From contig PHBU01000004.1 of the NCBI GenBank assembly GCA_002840685.1, positions 248,001-312,000 of the forward strand: a DNA stretch of 64,000 nucleotides, read 5' to 3'. The notes under the pieces are model-generated. The model was not told the DNA's origin, did not search any database, and saw only the letters and a list, made by a program, of their open reading frames with translations. This DNA is from Chloroflexi bacterium HGW-Chloroflexi-6 (GTDB lineage: Bacteria > Chloroflexota > Anaerolineae > Anaerolineales > Villigracilaceae). The position numbers were made by a program, and so were the translations under genes. Positions 41,305 to 51,077 of the stretch are shown here, in pieces (the first letter of the stretch is position 1; every line of letters starts with the position of its first letter).

Positions 41305-44300
41305 TCATCGCGTCCATGCAACAACGCAATTCCGCCCGTTTGATTTTGCCATGTAAAGCGCCTGGTCCGCCTGGATGATCAACGCCTCGGGCTGGTCACC
41401 ATGGTCGGGGTAGATCGAAATGCCAACCGATACGGTAGCTTTTAGCTCTTGCCCCTCGAATCGGATACGAGCTTCTTCAAATGTGCGCCGTATCTCCTCG
41501 GCGCGTTTTATGGCTACTTCCATGCTGGTATCAGACAGCAGGATGATAAATTCTTCTCCGCCATAGCGGCAAGCGACATCACTTTGACGGGTTTGCTTGC
41601 GCAGCAGTTCGCCTAACAGGGTTAACAATTCATCCCCGGCTGTATGCCCGTAGGTATCATTAAAAGATTTGAAGTGATCGATATCCAGCATGATCACTGC
41701 CAGCGAAGATTCCTTTCTTTTCATTCTGTTTATTTTCTTTGAAAAACTTTCGTCCAGGTAGCGCCGATTGAATAATCCGGTTAATACATCGCGTATGGCT
41801 TGTTCGCGCAGTTCTTCTTGCAGAGACTCTACGCGGTGGAGCTGCACCTGTAATTCCTGGTTGGTCTGCTGCAAATCCTCTTGCGCTTGACGCCGTTCAA
41901 CGATTTCTTTTCGGGCATCCTCGTATAGGCGGCTATTTTCAACTGCAATTGCGGCCTGCCTTGCAATGGTTTCCATCAGTCTGATTTGCTCAGGGTCATA
42001 CTGGTTGGGCAGGTACGATTGCATCGAGATCACGCCGATCACTTTGCCGCGGACAATCATAGGCACGCCGACAAAGGAGCGGGTTGGTGTGCCGCCGATG
42101 CGGATAATTTGATATTGTTCCGCAACTGTAACGTCTGTGGTATCACTTAGATAAAGGGTTTTTGCGCTCATCACCACCTCGCCGGTTAGTCCCGGCGCCA
42201 CGCGCATATCCCTGACCGCTATGTTTTTAAAATTTCCTTGATCGTAGAAAAGTGGATAGTAAAGTAAATGGGTGGTTTCTTCGTAGATTGCGACATAGAA
42301 AGAATCCACGGGCATTAACTGTCGGCATTTTTCGAACAGATTTCTTAAAACCTGATCCATATTCAGGTTTGCCGAAAGTTCCATGCTGATTTCGTACAAT
42401 ATTGTCATTTCTTCAGCTCTGCGCCGGGTGACTTCGTATAGCCTGGCGTTATCAATTGCGATGGCAGCCTGGGAAGCGATGATTTCCAGGGTTTGTATTT
42501 GCTCCGGGCTAAAAACGTTGGGTTCGTAGCTTTGTACTGAAAGCACCCCGATTACATCGGTTCCTCTAAAAAGTGGAATCCCCAGATAGGTGCGGGCATG
42601 CTCCCGTGTGGTATGTTGCAGGCGATAACGCTTAATATTGGTTTCATCATCGCAGTCTGACACATAGATCAGAACTCGTTTTTGGATAACTTTTCCGGTC
42701 ATGTAGTTATCTAGATTTTTGCTAAGCTGAATATGTGGTTTCTCTTTGCCTTTATCGTTGAATTTGATAAAACTGATTTGGTCACTCGCCGAGTCGTAAA
42801 GTCCTACAGTGAAAACATCTACTTGCGCTATCTGTTTGCATTTCTCCAGAAGAGAATTCAAGACAGTTTCCAATTCCAGCCCGGCCGTGATCGAATGCCC
42901 AATTTCATAAAGAACGGAAATTTGGTCAGCGCGCTGGCTGGCTTCTTTTTCTGCCCGAATGCGCTCCTCGATTTCTTGCTGGGCTGCCCGAAAAAGGCGG
43001 GCATTGTCGATTGCGACCCCGATGCTGGCCGCAATTGTATTGAGCAGCCTTACGTCATCATCGGTGAATGCAAATTCAACCGTATAGTTTTGTAAGCTGA
43101 TGACCCCGATGGCTTGCTGCCCAGACATGATCGGCACACCAAGCCATGTCTTCGGATAACCATATTGGTGAGCAAAAACAGCTTTATGCCCAAGCGGTGG
43201 AGCTTCTACCTGGAAATTGCTGGAAATCAACAACGGTTGCCGCGTATCAAGGATGTGGGAAACGAGCCCCTCACCGTATTTAAGTGGGGGAGGGGTAACG
43301 CGTTTTTTGTCGATGGTCCAGTAAGGAACTTCCAGATAATCGGAATTCTGGTTGTGCAATGCGATCAAAACCGAGCGTGCATTGAACGATTGCTCCAACT
43401 GTTGCCCAACCAGCGAAACCAGCGACTCCATATCGAGTTGGGATGCTGCTGCCATGGTAATGGTGTTTACCATCACCAATTCTTCCAGGCGACGATGCAA
43501 TATCTCGTCAATTTCCTTGCGGGCGCTGATATCTTCCTTGATGGAAATGTAGTTGACGATTTCGCCGTTGTTGTCAAACAATGGCGAAATCAGAGTTTCT
43601 TCCCAGTACAGTTCCCCGTTTTTTCGGCGGTTGAGCAGATCGCCTTTCCATAGTTTCCCGGCCTTGAGCGTTTTCCACATCTCCTGATAAATGCTTATCG
43701 GAGTTTTCCCGGACTTGAAAAGGCTGGTTTTTTGGCCAAGGGCTTCCTCTTTTGAATATCCTGTCAGCTTGGTGAAAGATTGATTTACATATTCGATGAT
43801 GCCGTCGGAATCGGTGATCAAAACGCTATTTGGGCTTTGGCTGACGGCTCGCACCAGGTTTTGAACTTGTTCTTGCTTTTGTTTTTGTTCGGTTATTTCT
43901 CGTAATACCAACACAAAGGCGCTTATCGTTTGGCTGGTTGGGTTTCGAGCGGGGGTTACGTTTAATTCATAGATCTTCTTCGCGCTAATTTGGGGCAGAT
44001 TTAGCTCTTTGCGCAAAGTCTCTTTCTCTTGAGCATCTTCGCGGATTTTCTCCCAGGTGGGAAGAAGATTTTTGATACTTGCGCCAATATCTGTTTCAGC
44101 GATGCCGAAAGTGCGGCGCGCGGCAGTATTGGCATCGCTGATAAGATCGGATTCGTTGACGACCAGCATCATATCGTTCACAAGATCAATGGCGATGTCG
44201 CGCGCCATGGGGGAAGTGAATAACCATTGATAGCGATAAATAGCCCAGCCATTAAGCACGGCAGTCAACATTAGTAAGTGCGGCGCGTAATTGTAGCCAT

Positions 44301-44910
44301 AAAAAAAATTCAATTTGCCTGTCGCCAGGAGAATGATCACAAGCGCGGGGATGATTTGCCCTAAATTAAGAAATAAGATCTGCTTGAAGTAAATTCCCTT
44401 ACTGTTAAGCATTGTGTTGAATTGAATGCCAAAAATAACAAAAGCAAGAATGCTTGAGTAAATTAACAATACCCAGAACCAGGCGCCGTTGCTAAATGCC
44501 AGCGCTTCAGCAAAACCAATATCAACCAATTTGTAATTGTTGCGCAGAAAACTTTCCAGCCTAGGTTGCCAGATAAAGAGTAAGTTAACGCTCGGCACGA
44601 GCATCCAGAGCAGAAATCTTTGCCTTGAAAGCCAGTTTGAACGGTTGGCGTTTTCGATTGCGCTGACCAGGATCGCCACAGGCGCGAACGGCAAGATCGA
44701 CAGGCGTAAGCGCATCAATAGAATTTTGGCATTCAGGCCTGGACATAAAAGGTCCAGGCCTGATAAGAAGGTGAAGATCCCGAGCAAAAGCATTGCAATG
44801 CCAAAAGGGATGGCCGCATTGAACTGCCGGTGACGCAGGCTGTAGACCCCCACAGCCAAAAACAAGAAGGATGTTAAGAGTAGGTGAAAAAACAGCAGGT
44901 TAGCAACCAT
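41305..44910 (-). CDS. Membrane GAF-PAS receptor with GGDEF diguanylate cyclase
   Basis: A 1201-residue protein. Residues 1 to about 215 have seven hydrophobic segments like the histidine kinase N-terminal 7TM region. Two PAS regions (about 235-345 and 355-475) and three GAF domains (about 490-660, 680-845, 860-1010) follow, then a coiled coil. The GGDEF domain has the active motif CRYGGEEFIILL and the inhibitory I-site RQSD five residues before it. It should make cyclic di-GMP from two GTP in response to several internal signals, with product feedback. No EAL domain is present. It is a single gene between convergent metG and upp. Confidence 0.9.
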   Translation of the reverse strand: MVANLLFFHLLLTSFLFLAVGVYSLRHRQFNAAIPFGIAMLLLGIFTFLSGLDLLCPGLNAKILLMRLRLSILPFAPVAILVSAIENANRSNWLSRQRFLLWMLVPSVNLLFIWQPRLESFLRNNYKLVDIGFAEALAFSNGAWFWVLLIYSSILAFVIFGIQFNTMLNSKGIYFKQILFLNLGQIIPALVIILLATGKLNFFYGYNYAPHLLMLTAVLNGWAIYRYQWLFTSPMARDIAIDLVNDMMLVVNESDLISDANTAARRTFGIAETDIGASIKNLLPTWEKIREDAQEKETLRKELNLPQISAKKIYELNVTPARNPTSQTISAFVLVLREITEQKQKQEQVQNLVRAVSQSPNSVLITDSDGIIEYVNQSFTKLTGYSKEEALGQKTSLFKSGKTPISIYQEMWKTLKAGKLWKGDLLNRRKNGELYWEETLISPLFDNNGEIVNYISIKEDISARKEIDEILHRRLEELVMVNTITMAAASQLDMESLVSLVGQQLEQSFNARSVLIALHNQNSDYLEVPYWTIDKKRVTPPPLKYGEGLVSHILDTRQPLLISSNFQVEAPPLGHKAVFAHQYGYPKTWLGVPIMSGQQAIGVISLQNYTVEFAFTDDDVRLLNTIAASIGVAIDNARLFRAAQQEIEERIRAEKEASQRADQISVLYEIGHSITAGLELETVLNSLLEKCKQIAQVDVFTVGLYDSASDQISFIKFNDKGKEKPHIQLSKNLDNYMTGKVIQKRVLIYVSDCDDETNIKRYRLQHTTREHARTYLGIPLFRGTDVIGVLSVQSYEPNVFSPEQIQTLEIIASQAAIAIDNARLYEVTRRRAEEMTILYEISMELSANLNMDQVLRNLFEKCRQLMPVDSFYVAIYEETTHLLYYPLFYDQGNFKNIAVRDMRVAPGLTGEVVMSAKTLYLSDTTDVTVAEQYQIIRIGGTPTRSFVGVPMIVRGKVIGVISMQSYLPNQYDPEQIRLMETIARQAAIAVENSRLYEDARKEIVERRQAQEDLQQTNQELQVQLHRVESLQEELREQAIRDVLTGLFNRRYLDESFSKKINRMKRKESSLAVIMLDIDHFKSFNDTYGHTAGDELLTLLGELLRKQTRQSDVACRYGGEEFIILLSDTSMEVAIKRAEEIRRTFEEARIRFEGQELKATVSVGISIYPDHGDQPEALIIQADQALYMAKSNGRNCVVAWTR

Positions 44911-44980
44911 TAGATAACATTATAAGCACGAATAAAGGGTTAATATCCCTGGCCGCCTTTGCAGTTTGGTAATTTTTGGG

Positions 44981-45607
44981 CTATCCTGTGCCAAACTGAC
45001 GATCGCCTGCATCTCCCAGGCCGGGGACGATATAGCCTTTTTCATTCAGGTGATCGTCTATGGCTGCCAGGTAAATCGGCACATCGGGGTGTTCTTTCTG
45101 CATTCGGGCGATTCCTTCTGGGGCGCCGATCAGCCCGACAAATTTGATTTTCTTGACCCCCCAGCGTTTGAGAACTTCAACCGTAGCGGTGGCGGAGCCG
45201 CCCGTGGCCAGCATGGGGTCGAGGATCAGGCAGACGGAAACAGTCGGCTCGGTTGGCAGCTTATTGTAGTACTCAACCGGGCGCAGGGTTTGCTCGTCGC
45301 GGTACAACCCGATGTGCCAGACCTCCGCATGCGGCATCAGTTCCCAGATCCCCTCGACCATGCCCAATCCGGCCCGCAGGATCGGCACCAAGCCAACCTT
45401 TTCCTGCAATTCATAGGTGGTCATAGCTGTCAGCGGAGTTTCGATTTCGCGCGGGGTCAAGACCAGATCGGCGGTCGCTTCGTAGACCATCAGCGCGGCA
45501 ATCTCTTGCACCAGTTCGCGGAATTTCTTGGGTTCGGTATTCTTGTCGCGCAAGCGGCTCAGTTTGTGCTTGACAAGAGGGTGATGTGACTCGTAAACGT
45601 TGGACAT
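44981..45607 (-). CDS. upp: Uracil phosphoribosyltransferase
   Basis: A 208-residue salvage enzyme making UMP from uracil and PRPP. The PRPP-binding loop is [19 protein letters not shown], and the uracil-binding region [16 protein letters not shown] lies at the C-terminus. [15 protein letters not shown] is also characteristic. AAGGAG before the ATG at 45607 selects that start over one 10 codons upstream. With udk at 34841 it indicates active pyrimidine salvage. Confidence 0.94.
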   Translation of the reverse strand: MSNVYESHHPLVKHKLSRLRDKNTEPKKFRELVQEIAALMVYEATADLVLTPREIETPLTAMTTYELQEKVGLVPILRAGLGMVEGIWELMPHAEVWHIGLYRDEQTLRPVEYYNKLPTEPTVSVCLILDPMLATGGSATATVEVLKRWGVKKIKFVGLIGAPEGIARMQKEHPDVPIYLAAIDDHLNEKGYIVPGLGDAGDRQFGTG

Positions 45608-45703
45608 GGTGCACTCCTTGACATAAATTTGCGCCAATTATAGCCTTTTCTTGTGCTTGTGGCTTGCTTTCGGGTACACTTGAAAAAAACTTGGAGACTT
45701 CGT

Positions 45704-46642
45704 ATGGAATATCGCAACCTCGGCAAGTCTGGATTAAAAGTCTCGGCCATCGGGCTGGGAACCAACCGATTTGGCGCACCGCACGTTCCGCAGGCCGTGG
45801 TCAACGACATGCTGGATGCCGCCCTCGATCTGGGGATAAATTTCATCGATTCTGCGGATGTTTACACCGCTGGACAATCTGAAGTGACGCTTGGAAATGC
45901 GCTCAAAGGCCGTTGGGACAAGGTGGTACTGGCAACCAAGTTCTTCTGGGCGACCGGCGATGGCCCCAACGACCGCGGCGGATCGCGCTATCACATGCTG
46001 AATGCCGTGGACGCCAGCCTGCGCCGCTTGCAGAGCGATCATATCGATCTGTATTACCTGCATCGCTGGGATGTTTCCACGCCCATTGAGGAAACCCTGC
46101 GTGGTTTGGATGATTTGATCCGGCTGGGCAAGATCCGCTACATTGGCGCATCAGATTTGGCATCCTGGCAACTGGCCAAGGCCAACCTTCTGGCTGAGTT
46201 TCGCGGCTGGACTGCTTTCGCCGCCTTGCAATCGCACCATCACATGCTCGAGCGGGATGTCGAGCGCGAAGTTTTGCCGTATTGCGCTGCACACGGAGTC
46301 GGGTTTGTGCCTTACTTCCCGCTGGCAGGCGGATTTTTGACCGGTAAATATCGCCGCGGACAGCCTGCCCCGGCTGGTTCGCGCGGTGAGAGCAGTGATT
46401 ATGTCAAAGGCTACATGACCGACTCCAACTATGACCGGATCGAAAAGCTGGAAGCCTGGACCACCGAACACGGACATGGCCTGGGAGACCTGGCCCAGGC
46501 CTGGCTGTTGGCCCAGCCCGCAGTTTGCTCGATCATCTCTGGTGCGACCCGCCTGGATCAGATCCAGGCCAACGCCCGTGCGGTGGACTGGAAGCTGAGT
46601 CAGTCCGAGCTCGAAGAAGTCAATCTGCTCCTGAAAGGCTGA
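45704..46642 (+). CDS. Aldo/keto reductase
   Basis: A 312-residue NADPH-dependent oxidoreductase of the voltage-gated potassium channel beta-subunit-like branch of the aldo/keto reductases. It starts MEYRNLGKSGLKVSAIGLGT. The catalytic set is visible in FIDSADVYTAGQSE (Asp, Tyr), VVLATKFFW (Lys) and IDLYYLHRWD (His). NADP-contacting residues are in SIISGATRLDQIQANARA. TTGGAG precedes the ATG; a longer frame from 45653 is rejected. It is followed after ten bases by the SDR gene. The substrate is unknown. Confidence 0.88.
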   Translation: MEYRNLGKSGLKVSAIGLGTNRFGAPHVPQAVVNDMLDAALDLGINFIDSADVYTAGQSEVTLGNALKGRWDKVVLATKFFWATGDGPNDRGGSRYHMLNAVDASLRRLQSDHIDLYYLHRWDVSTPIEETLRGLDDLIRLGKIRYIGASDLASWQLAKANLLAEFRGWTAFAALQSHHHMLERDVEREVLPYCAAHGVGFVPYFPLAGGFLTGKYRRGQPAPAGSRGESSDYVKGYMTDSNYDRIEKLEAWTTEHGHGLGDLAQAWLLAQPAVCSIISGATRLDQIQANARAVDWKLSQSELEEVNLLLKG

Positions 46643-46652
46643 AGCGGCGATC

Positions 46653-47405
46653 ATGCCTGAGAAATTCCCGCTTGCACTGGTAACGGGTGGCGCGCATCGT
46701 CTGGGACGCGCTTTTGCGCTGGCCCTGGCCCGCCAGGGATATGCGATTGCACTTCATTACCATGCATCGGCTGAAAGCGCCGCTGCCACCGCCGCTGAAA
46801 TACGCGCCTTGGGCGTCCCTGCCTTCCCGCTCCAGGCCGACCTGACCAGTCCTGCTAAAATCGAAGCGCTTTTTCAGCAGATAGACAACTTGTTGGTCGA
46901 ATCCCCATTAAGCGTTCAACGTTTGACGTTTAACGTTCTGGTCAACTCCGCCGCCCTGATGCCTCGGGGTGATGTTCAATCCCTGACCTCATCTGAATTC
47001 GATGCCGCGATTGCGCTCAATTTGCGTGCGCCTCTCCTGTGCTCCCAGCAGGCCGCCCGCCGCATGGGGCGGGGTGGGTTGATCGTCAACATTAGCGACA
47101 TTGGCGCATCCAAAGCCTGGACCGGGTTCCCCGCATATACCGTCAGCAAGGCCGGGCTGGACTCGCTGACGCAGGTTTTGGCCCGCGCCCTGGCTCCCGC
47201 AATCCGCGTTAACGCCATCGCGCCGGGGCTGGTCATCCCCTCTGACGATATGCCTCCCGCCGAATGGGAACGCCTCGTTGGCCGCCTACCGCTTAAGCGC
47301 CCTGCCGCGCCCGAAGAGATCGCTTCGGCCCTCGAATTTTTGATCAAAAACGAGTATATTACCGGCCAGACCATCCGCATCGATGGCGGCTATTCGCTTA
47401 TTTAG
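46653..47405 (+). CDS. SDR-family oxidoreductase with a repeat-derived insertion
   Basis: A 250-residue short-chain dehydrogenase. The cofactor loop ALVTGGAHRLGRAFALAL is of the pteridine reductase/FolM kind. The catalytic serine is in NISDIGAS and the Tyr/Lys pair in AYTVSKAG. The C-terminus is DGGYSLI. Between the end of helix D (QQIDNLL) and the VLVNSAAL strand there are about ten extra residues (VESPLSVQRLTFN). They are encoded by an AACGTT-rich stretch (46906-46938) similar to intergenic DNA at 48823-48845. The insertion is in frame and may be tolerated in a surface loop. Confidence 0.85.
   Translation: MPEKFPLALVTGGAHRLGRAFALALARQGYAIALHYHASAESAAATAAEIRALGVPAFPLQADLTSPAKIEALFQQIDNLLVESPLSVQRLTFNVLVNSAALMPRGDVQSLTSSEFDAAIALNLRAPLLCSQQAARRMGRGGLIVNISDIGASKAWTGFPAYTVSKAGLDSLTQVLARALAPAIRVNAIAPGLVIPSDDMPPAEWERLVGRLPLKRPAAPEEIASALEFLIKNEYITGQTIRIDGGYSLI
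46906..46938. repeat. AACGTT-rich short repeat inside the SDR gene
   Basis: A stretch rich in TTCAACGTT, TGACGTT and TAACGTT steps, with partial dyad symmetry. A related stretch (TTAAACGTTCAACATTAAACG) lies in the gap before moeA at 48825-48845. The resemblance suggests a small dispersed repeat, one copy of which entered coding DNA in frame. Confidence 0.45.
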
Positions 47406-47456
47406 TTTTAGTGTTCTTGAAATTCATGAATCAGCCCTTTATCGTTAGGAGAAACC

Positions 47457-47933
47457 ATGCCAGACAGCCCCATATTTATCTCTGAAAAACTCAAGACCGA
47501 AGGCGAAAAGATATATACCTTTTTTGCCGCCCTGACCCCTGAGCAATGGCAGCAAACCGTTTATGGCGAAGAAGGCCCCTGGACGGCACGCAGCATCCTG
47601 GCTCATTTTGTCAGCGCCGAGCAGGGGTTTCTCAAGATTTTTGCTTCCATCCGTGATGGCGGCCCTGGCGCAAGCGACGATTTCGATATTGACCGCTTTA
47701 ACGCCAGTCAGCAGGCCAAACTGGCTGAGGTCACCTCTGCCGAGCTGCTGGCTCGCTACGTGGTCACCCGTGCCCAGATGGTTGATTTTGCTGCCAGTTT
47801 GGATCAAGCTGATCTGGAAAAGACCGGCCGCCATCCTGCGCTGGGGATCACATCTCTCGGTGAAATGCTCAAAATGGTCTACTTGCATAACATCATGCAC
47901 CTGCGGGATTTGAAAAAAGTTGTGAGTGGATAA
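47457..47933 (+). CDS. DinB-like four-helix protein
   Basis: A 158-residue protein with the DinB/YfiT fold pattern of long amphipathic helices and conserved residues PWTARSILAHFVSAEQGFLK and MVYLHNIMHLRDLKK, with histidines that usually bind a divalent metal. Family members include thiol transferases and proteins of unknown role. TTAGGAG before the ATG supports the start. It lies 51 bases after the SDR gene and 11 bases before the UbiA-like gene. The function is not known. Confidence 0.75.
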   Translation: MPDSPIFISEKLKTEGEKIYTFFAALTPEQWQQTVYGEEGPWTARSILAHFVSAEQGFLKIFASIRDGGPGASDDFDIDRFNASQQAKLAEVTSAELLARYVVTRAQMVDFAASLDQADLEKTGRHPALGITSLGEMLKMVYLHNIMHLRDLKKVVSG

Positions 47934-47944
47934 ACAAACCCTAA

Positions 47945-48808
47945 ATGCTTAGCCTCCTTCGCCCTGCCCACACCCTGCTCCTGGCCCTGACCTATCTGTT
48001 GGGGGCATCTCTGGCGCGCTACCTCGGCGCGGATTTTGCCATCCTACCTTTTCTGCTCGGATTCCTGTGGCTTGCTTTCCTTGTCAGCGCCATGAACCTG
48101 CTCGATGCCGCCTACCGCAACCCGGCCCAGCCCTACCTGTCTGAGCAAACTCCGCGCGAGCGAGACGAGTATCGCCGCAAACTGGTTGTTCTGGCTATCG
48201 CCATGTTGACCCTGACCGCCGCTCTGACCGTTCCGCTGCTGGCCTTTGAACTCGCCCGCCCATTGACGCTGGCCTTCCTGGGTCTTGCCGTGCTTTCTGC
48301 GCTGGCTTATGCCATCCCGCCTGTGCGCCTTGCCAATCGCGGCCTGGGAGAGTTTGCTCTGGCGATCCTGGTTGCCAGCCTTGCGCCCACCCTGGCTTTC
48401 AGCTTGCAGACTGGCGAACTTCATCGCCTGCTGCCAGCCTATATTTTCCCGCTGACCTTCCTGGCCCTGGCTTGCTTTCTGGCGCTTGATTTTCAGACCT
48501 TTGCTATCGACCAGAAATATGCCCGCCAGACGCTGCTGATCCGCCTTGGCTGGCAGACCGCCATCCCGGCGCACAACGGGTTTTTGGTTGCCGCTTATCT
48601 TCTGCTGGCCGCCGCGCCCTTCCTGGGCGTGCCCTTCGGGTTGGTCTGGCCGGCCTTGCTGACCCTGCCCCTGGCGGCCTTCCAGGTTTACCAGTTCAGC
48701 CGCCTGGCCGATGGCGCAAAACCGCTCTGGCCCCTGTTGGCATCGACCGCGATCGCCTTGCTCGGCCTGACAACCTACCTGCTGACCGTGACCCTCTGGC
48801 TGCGCTAA
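47945..48808 (+). CDS. UbiA-like membrane protein
   Basis: A 287-residue protein with eight or nine hydrophobic segments. The first loop SAMNLLDAAYRNPAQPYLSE and the fourth-region loop LDFQTFAIDQKYARQTLLIR LG occupy the places of the two Asp-rich motifs of UbiA prenyltransferases, but the first is much degraded. A transferase moving a prenyl group to an aromatic or other acceptor is possible; loss of activity is equally possible. The gene is very rich in Leu/Ala. It follows the DinB-like gene and precedes moeA by 50 bases. Confidence 0.6.
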   Translation: MLSLLRPAHTLLLALTYLLGASLARYLGADFAILPFLLGFLWLAFLVSAMNLLDAAYRNPAQPYLSEQTPRERDEYRRKLVVLAIAMLTLTAALTVPLLAFELARPLTLAFLGLAVLSALAYAIPPVRLANRGLGEFALAILVASLAPTLAFSLQTGELHRLLPAYIFPLTFLALACFLALDFQTFAIDQKYARQTLLIRLGWQTAIPAHNGFLVAAYLLLAAAPFLGVPFGLVWPALLTLPLAAFQVYQFSRLADGAKPLWPLLASTAIALLGLTTYLLTVTLWLR

Positions 48809-48858
48809 CCTCACGCCTTGAGCCTTAAACGTTCAACATTAAACGAAAAGCCTTTCCC

Positions 48859-50094
48859 ATGCCCGAATTTTTAACCCTGCTCCCACCCGATTCTGCCCGT
48901 GAAAAATTGCTTTCGCAACTGACTCCCCTCGGCCTGACATCCGTTATCGAAACGGAATCTGCCCTGGGCCGCGTCAGCGCCGAAGATGTTCTCGCGCCGC
49001 ATCCGCTCCCGGCTTTTCCACGCACGACGGTCGATGGATTCGCCGTCAGATCGCGCGATACTTATGGCGTATCCGAGTCGCTGCCGGGTTATCTCAAATT
49101 GATCGGTGAAGTGCCGATGGGAGATACACCCGATTTCGAAGTTGGCCCTGGTCAATGTGCCATCATCCATACCGGTGGGATGCTGCCCGCCGGGGCGGAC
49201 GCGGCCCTGATGCTCGAATACACCCAGACCCTGGGCGATGAGATCGAGATCATGAAGTCAGTCGCCGATGGCGAGAATCTGATCCGAATCGGCGAGGATG
49301 TGGCCGAGGGTCAGCTTGTCATCCCGCGTGGAACGCGCTTGCGCCCGGCCGAGATTGGCGGCCTGATGGCGCTGGGAATTACAAAGCTGCGCGTAGCCAA
49401 TAAGGTCCGCGTGGGAATCCTTTCCAGCGGCGATGAAGTCATCCCGGCTGGTGAGACTCCGCGGCCCGGTCAGGTCCGCGACATCAACGCTCACACGCTC
49501 GGGACGCTTGTCACGCAGTCAGGTGGGGAGCCGCTCCAGTATGGAATCATCCGCGATGATTTTGCAGCCCTGCAGGCTGCCGCGGCTCGCGCTTTGGGCG
49601 AATGCGATCTTGTTCTGATCACAGCCGGCTCGTCCGCATCGACCCGCGACATGACAGCTGATGTGATCAACACCCTCGGCAAACCGGGTGTGCTGGTGCA
49701 CGGCATCAATACCCGCCCCGGCAAACCGACTATTTTGGGCCTGTGTGACGGAAAACCGCTGATTGGCCTGCCTGGCAACCCGGTCAGCGCGCTGGTCAAC
49801 GGTTATATGATGGTTGTACCGCTGATCGAAAAGCTGCTCGGCCAACTGCCGCGCCAGCGACCGTCGATCCGCGCCACGTTGACGGTTAACCTGCCTTCGA
49901 TGGCAGGCCGCGAAGACTGGTGGCCGGTCAAATTGCGCGCGGAAGGCGATTCTCAGGGCTCCCTGCTTGCCGAGCCGATCTTTGGCAAATCGAACCTGAT
50001 CTTCAGCCTGGCTGCTGCCGATGGCCTGCTCAAAATCCCACCGCATGCCACCGGCTTGTCTGCCGGGACGGTGGTCGAAGTCTTGCTGATTTGA
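48859..50094 (+). CDS. moeA: Molybdopterin molybdenumtransferase
   Basis: A 411-residue MoeA. It inserts molybdenum into adenylylated molybdopterin in the last step of cofactor synthesis. Motifs include LPAFPRTTVDGFAVRS, the molybdopterin-binding segment NTRPGKPTILG and IGLPGNPVSALVNGYMMV. The C-terminal domain IV (RPSIRATLTVNLPSMAGRED) is present. The other moa/mog genes are not in the window unless the MoaD-like carrier at 19502 also serves this pathway. A terminator follows at 50115. Confidence 0.93.
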   Translation: MPEFLTLLPPDSAREKLLSQLTPLGLTSVIETESALGRVSAEDVLAPHPLPAFPRTTVDGFAVRSRDTYGVSESLPGYLKLIGEVPMGDTPDFEVGPGQCAIIHTGGMLPAGADAALMLEYTQTLGDEIEIMKSVADGENLIRIGEDVAEGQLVIPRGTRLRPAEIGGLMALGITKLRVANKVRVGILSSGDEVIPAGETPRPGQVRDINAHTLGTLVTQSGGEPLQYGIIRDDFAALQAAAARALGECDLVLITAGSSASTRDMTADVINTLGKPGVLVHGINTRPGKPTILGLCDGKPLIGLPGNPVSALVNGYMMVVPLIEKLLGQLPRQRPSIRATLTVNLPSMAGREDWWPVKLRAEGDSQGSLLAEPIFGKSNLIFSLAAADGLLKIPPHATGLSAGTVVEVLLI

Positions 50095-50114
50095 TCAGAA
50101 GTATTCTTAAAGAG

Positions 50115-50151
50115 AAATGGTCTGTCCCAATCATCAGGACAGACCATTTTT
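50115..50151. terminator. Intrinsic terminator
   Basis: AAATGGTCTGTCC at 50115-50127 pairs with GGACAGACCATTT at 50137-50149 and runs into TTTTT. It closes the moeA transcript and faces the convergent lipoprotein gene. Confidence 0.85.
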
Positions 50152-50181
50152 GCTTATGCCGGGTAATTCTTGTTTGATCGA

Positions 50182-50895
50182 TTAAGGAAGCTGGCCGACA
50201 ACGTTGAAGCTGTCGAGGATCAACTGGCTCTGCGTTTCAGCCTGATCAGATGATTCGCCGCTGGGTGAGCTGACAATCACCGTAATGATGTGATCGGTCT
50301 TGTTCTCGATTGGGCGAACGCTGAGAATCAGGAGAGTGTTGCCTGACCCCAAGCAGTTCTCGTAAAAAGCATAACGACCCTCGTATTTTGCATCGGAATA
50401 ATCATCGCCGATATTCTGGGAAACACATTCGAAACCCTCAGAAGTGAAAACTTCCTTCATTAGATCAAGATTCTCTACATAGCCCAGAGTCTGGGCGAAG
50501 GTGGCGGAAGCCATTACCCAGGTACCAGGTGCGGTAAATTCGGTGAATCCTTGCAAATCATTGGAGGCCATGATGCTGGCGAAATTATGATCTTCAGTGC
50601 TAAAAATTTCGCCACTGACCTGGTTCCAATCAGCAGGGACGGCCATTTCGAGGGACTCGGTGTCATCTGTAACGAGGATGTAATCGCCATCGGCAGGCTC
50701 TTCATCTTCGGTCATTTCTTCGTCTGGGGCTTCTTCAGTTGCCATTTCTTCGGCCGGCGCCTCTGTTGCGGCAGGTGCTTCAGCAACCGGGGCGGATTCT
50801 TCGGCCTGGGGTGTTGCCGCTTGAGTTCCCCCACATGCGGCCAGAGTTGCTGCCAGCATGATAGTAATCATCAATAAAGTGATCTTCTTGTTCAT
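50182..50895 (-). CDS. Lipoprotein of unknown function with acidic linker
   Basis: A 237-residue lipoprotein. The start MNKKITLLMITIMLAA with lipobox ATLAACGG is confirmed by AGGAGG before the ATG at 50895. A Glu/Ala/Pro-rich, strongly acidic linker covers about 25-70. The C-terminal domain (about 75-237) is a compact alpha/beta module (YILVTDDTESLEMAVPADW, then AKYEGRYAFYENCLGSGNTL) resembling PsbP-like or serine-protease-associated lipoprotein domains in Chloroflexota, but I do not recognise the family with confidence. It has its own terminator pair. Confidence 0.75.
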   Translation of the reverse strand: MNKKITLLMITIMLAATLAACGGTQAATPQAEESAPVAEAPAATEAPAEEMATEEAPDEEMTEDEEPADGDYILVTDDTESLEMAVPADWNQVSGEIFSTEDHNFASIMASNDLQGFTEFTAPGTWVMASATFAQTLGYVENLDLMKEVFTSEGFECVSQNIGDDYSDAKYEGRYAFYENCLGSGNTLLILSVRPIENKTDHIITVIVSSPSGESSDQAETQSQLILDSFNVVGQLP

Positions 50896-51013
50896 GTAAT
50901 TCCTCCTGGGGTGGGTTGATGCAAAATCCGGCAAAGTTTGTCCATTATATCTGAAAACGCGAATCCAGAAACTTTTTCGCATAACTGCGCATCATTCGTA
51001 CGATTGGCTATGA

Positions 51014-51058
51014 ATAAGAACGGTCTGGCGCTTGTTTCAAGCGCCAGACCGTTCTTAT
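51014..51058. terminator. Long perfect hairpin, intrinsic terminator
   Basis: A 20-base perfect inverted repeat (51014-51033 and 51039-51058) with a 5-base loop. It lies between the end of the HIT-GNAT gene and the upstream side of the lipoprotein gene, both on the minus strand. It should end the long transcript that includes the F420 genes. Confidence 0.78.
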
Positions 51059-51077
51059 GTGGCCTTACTGTCTAAAT

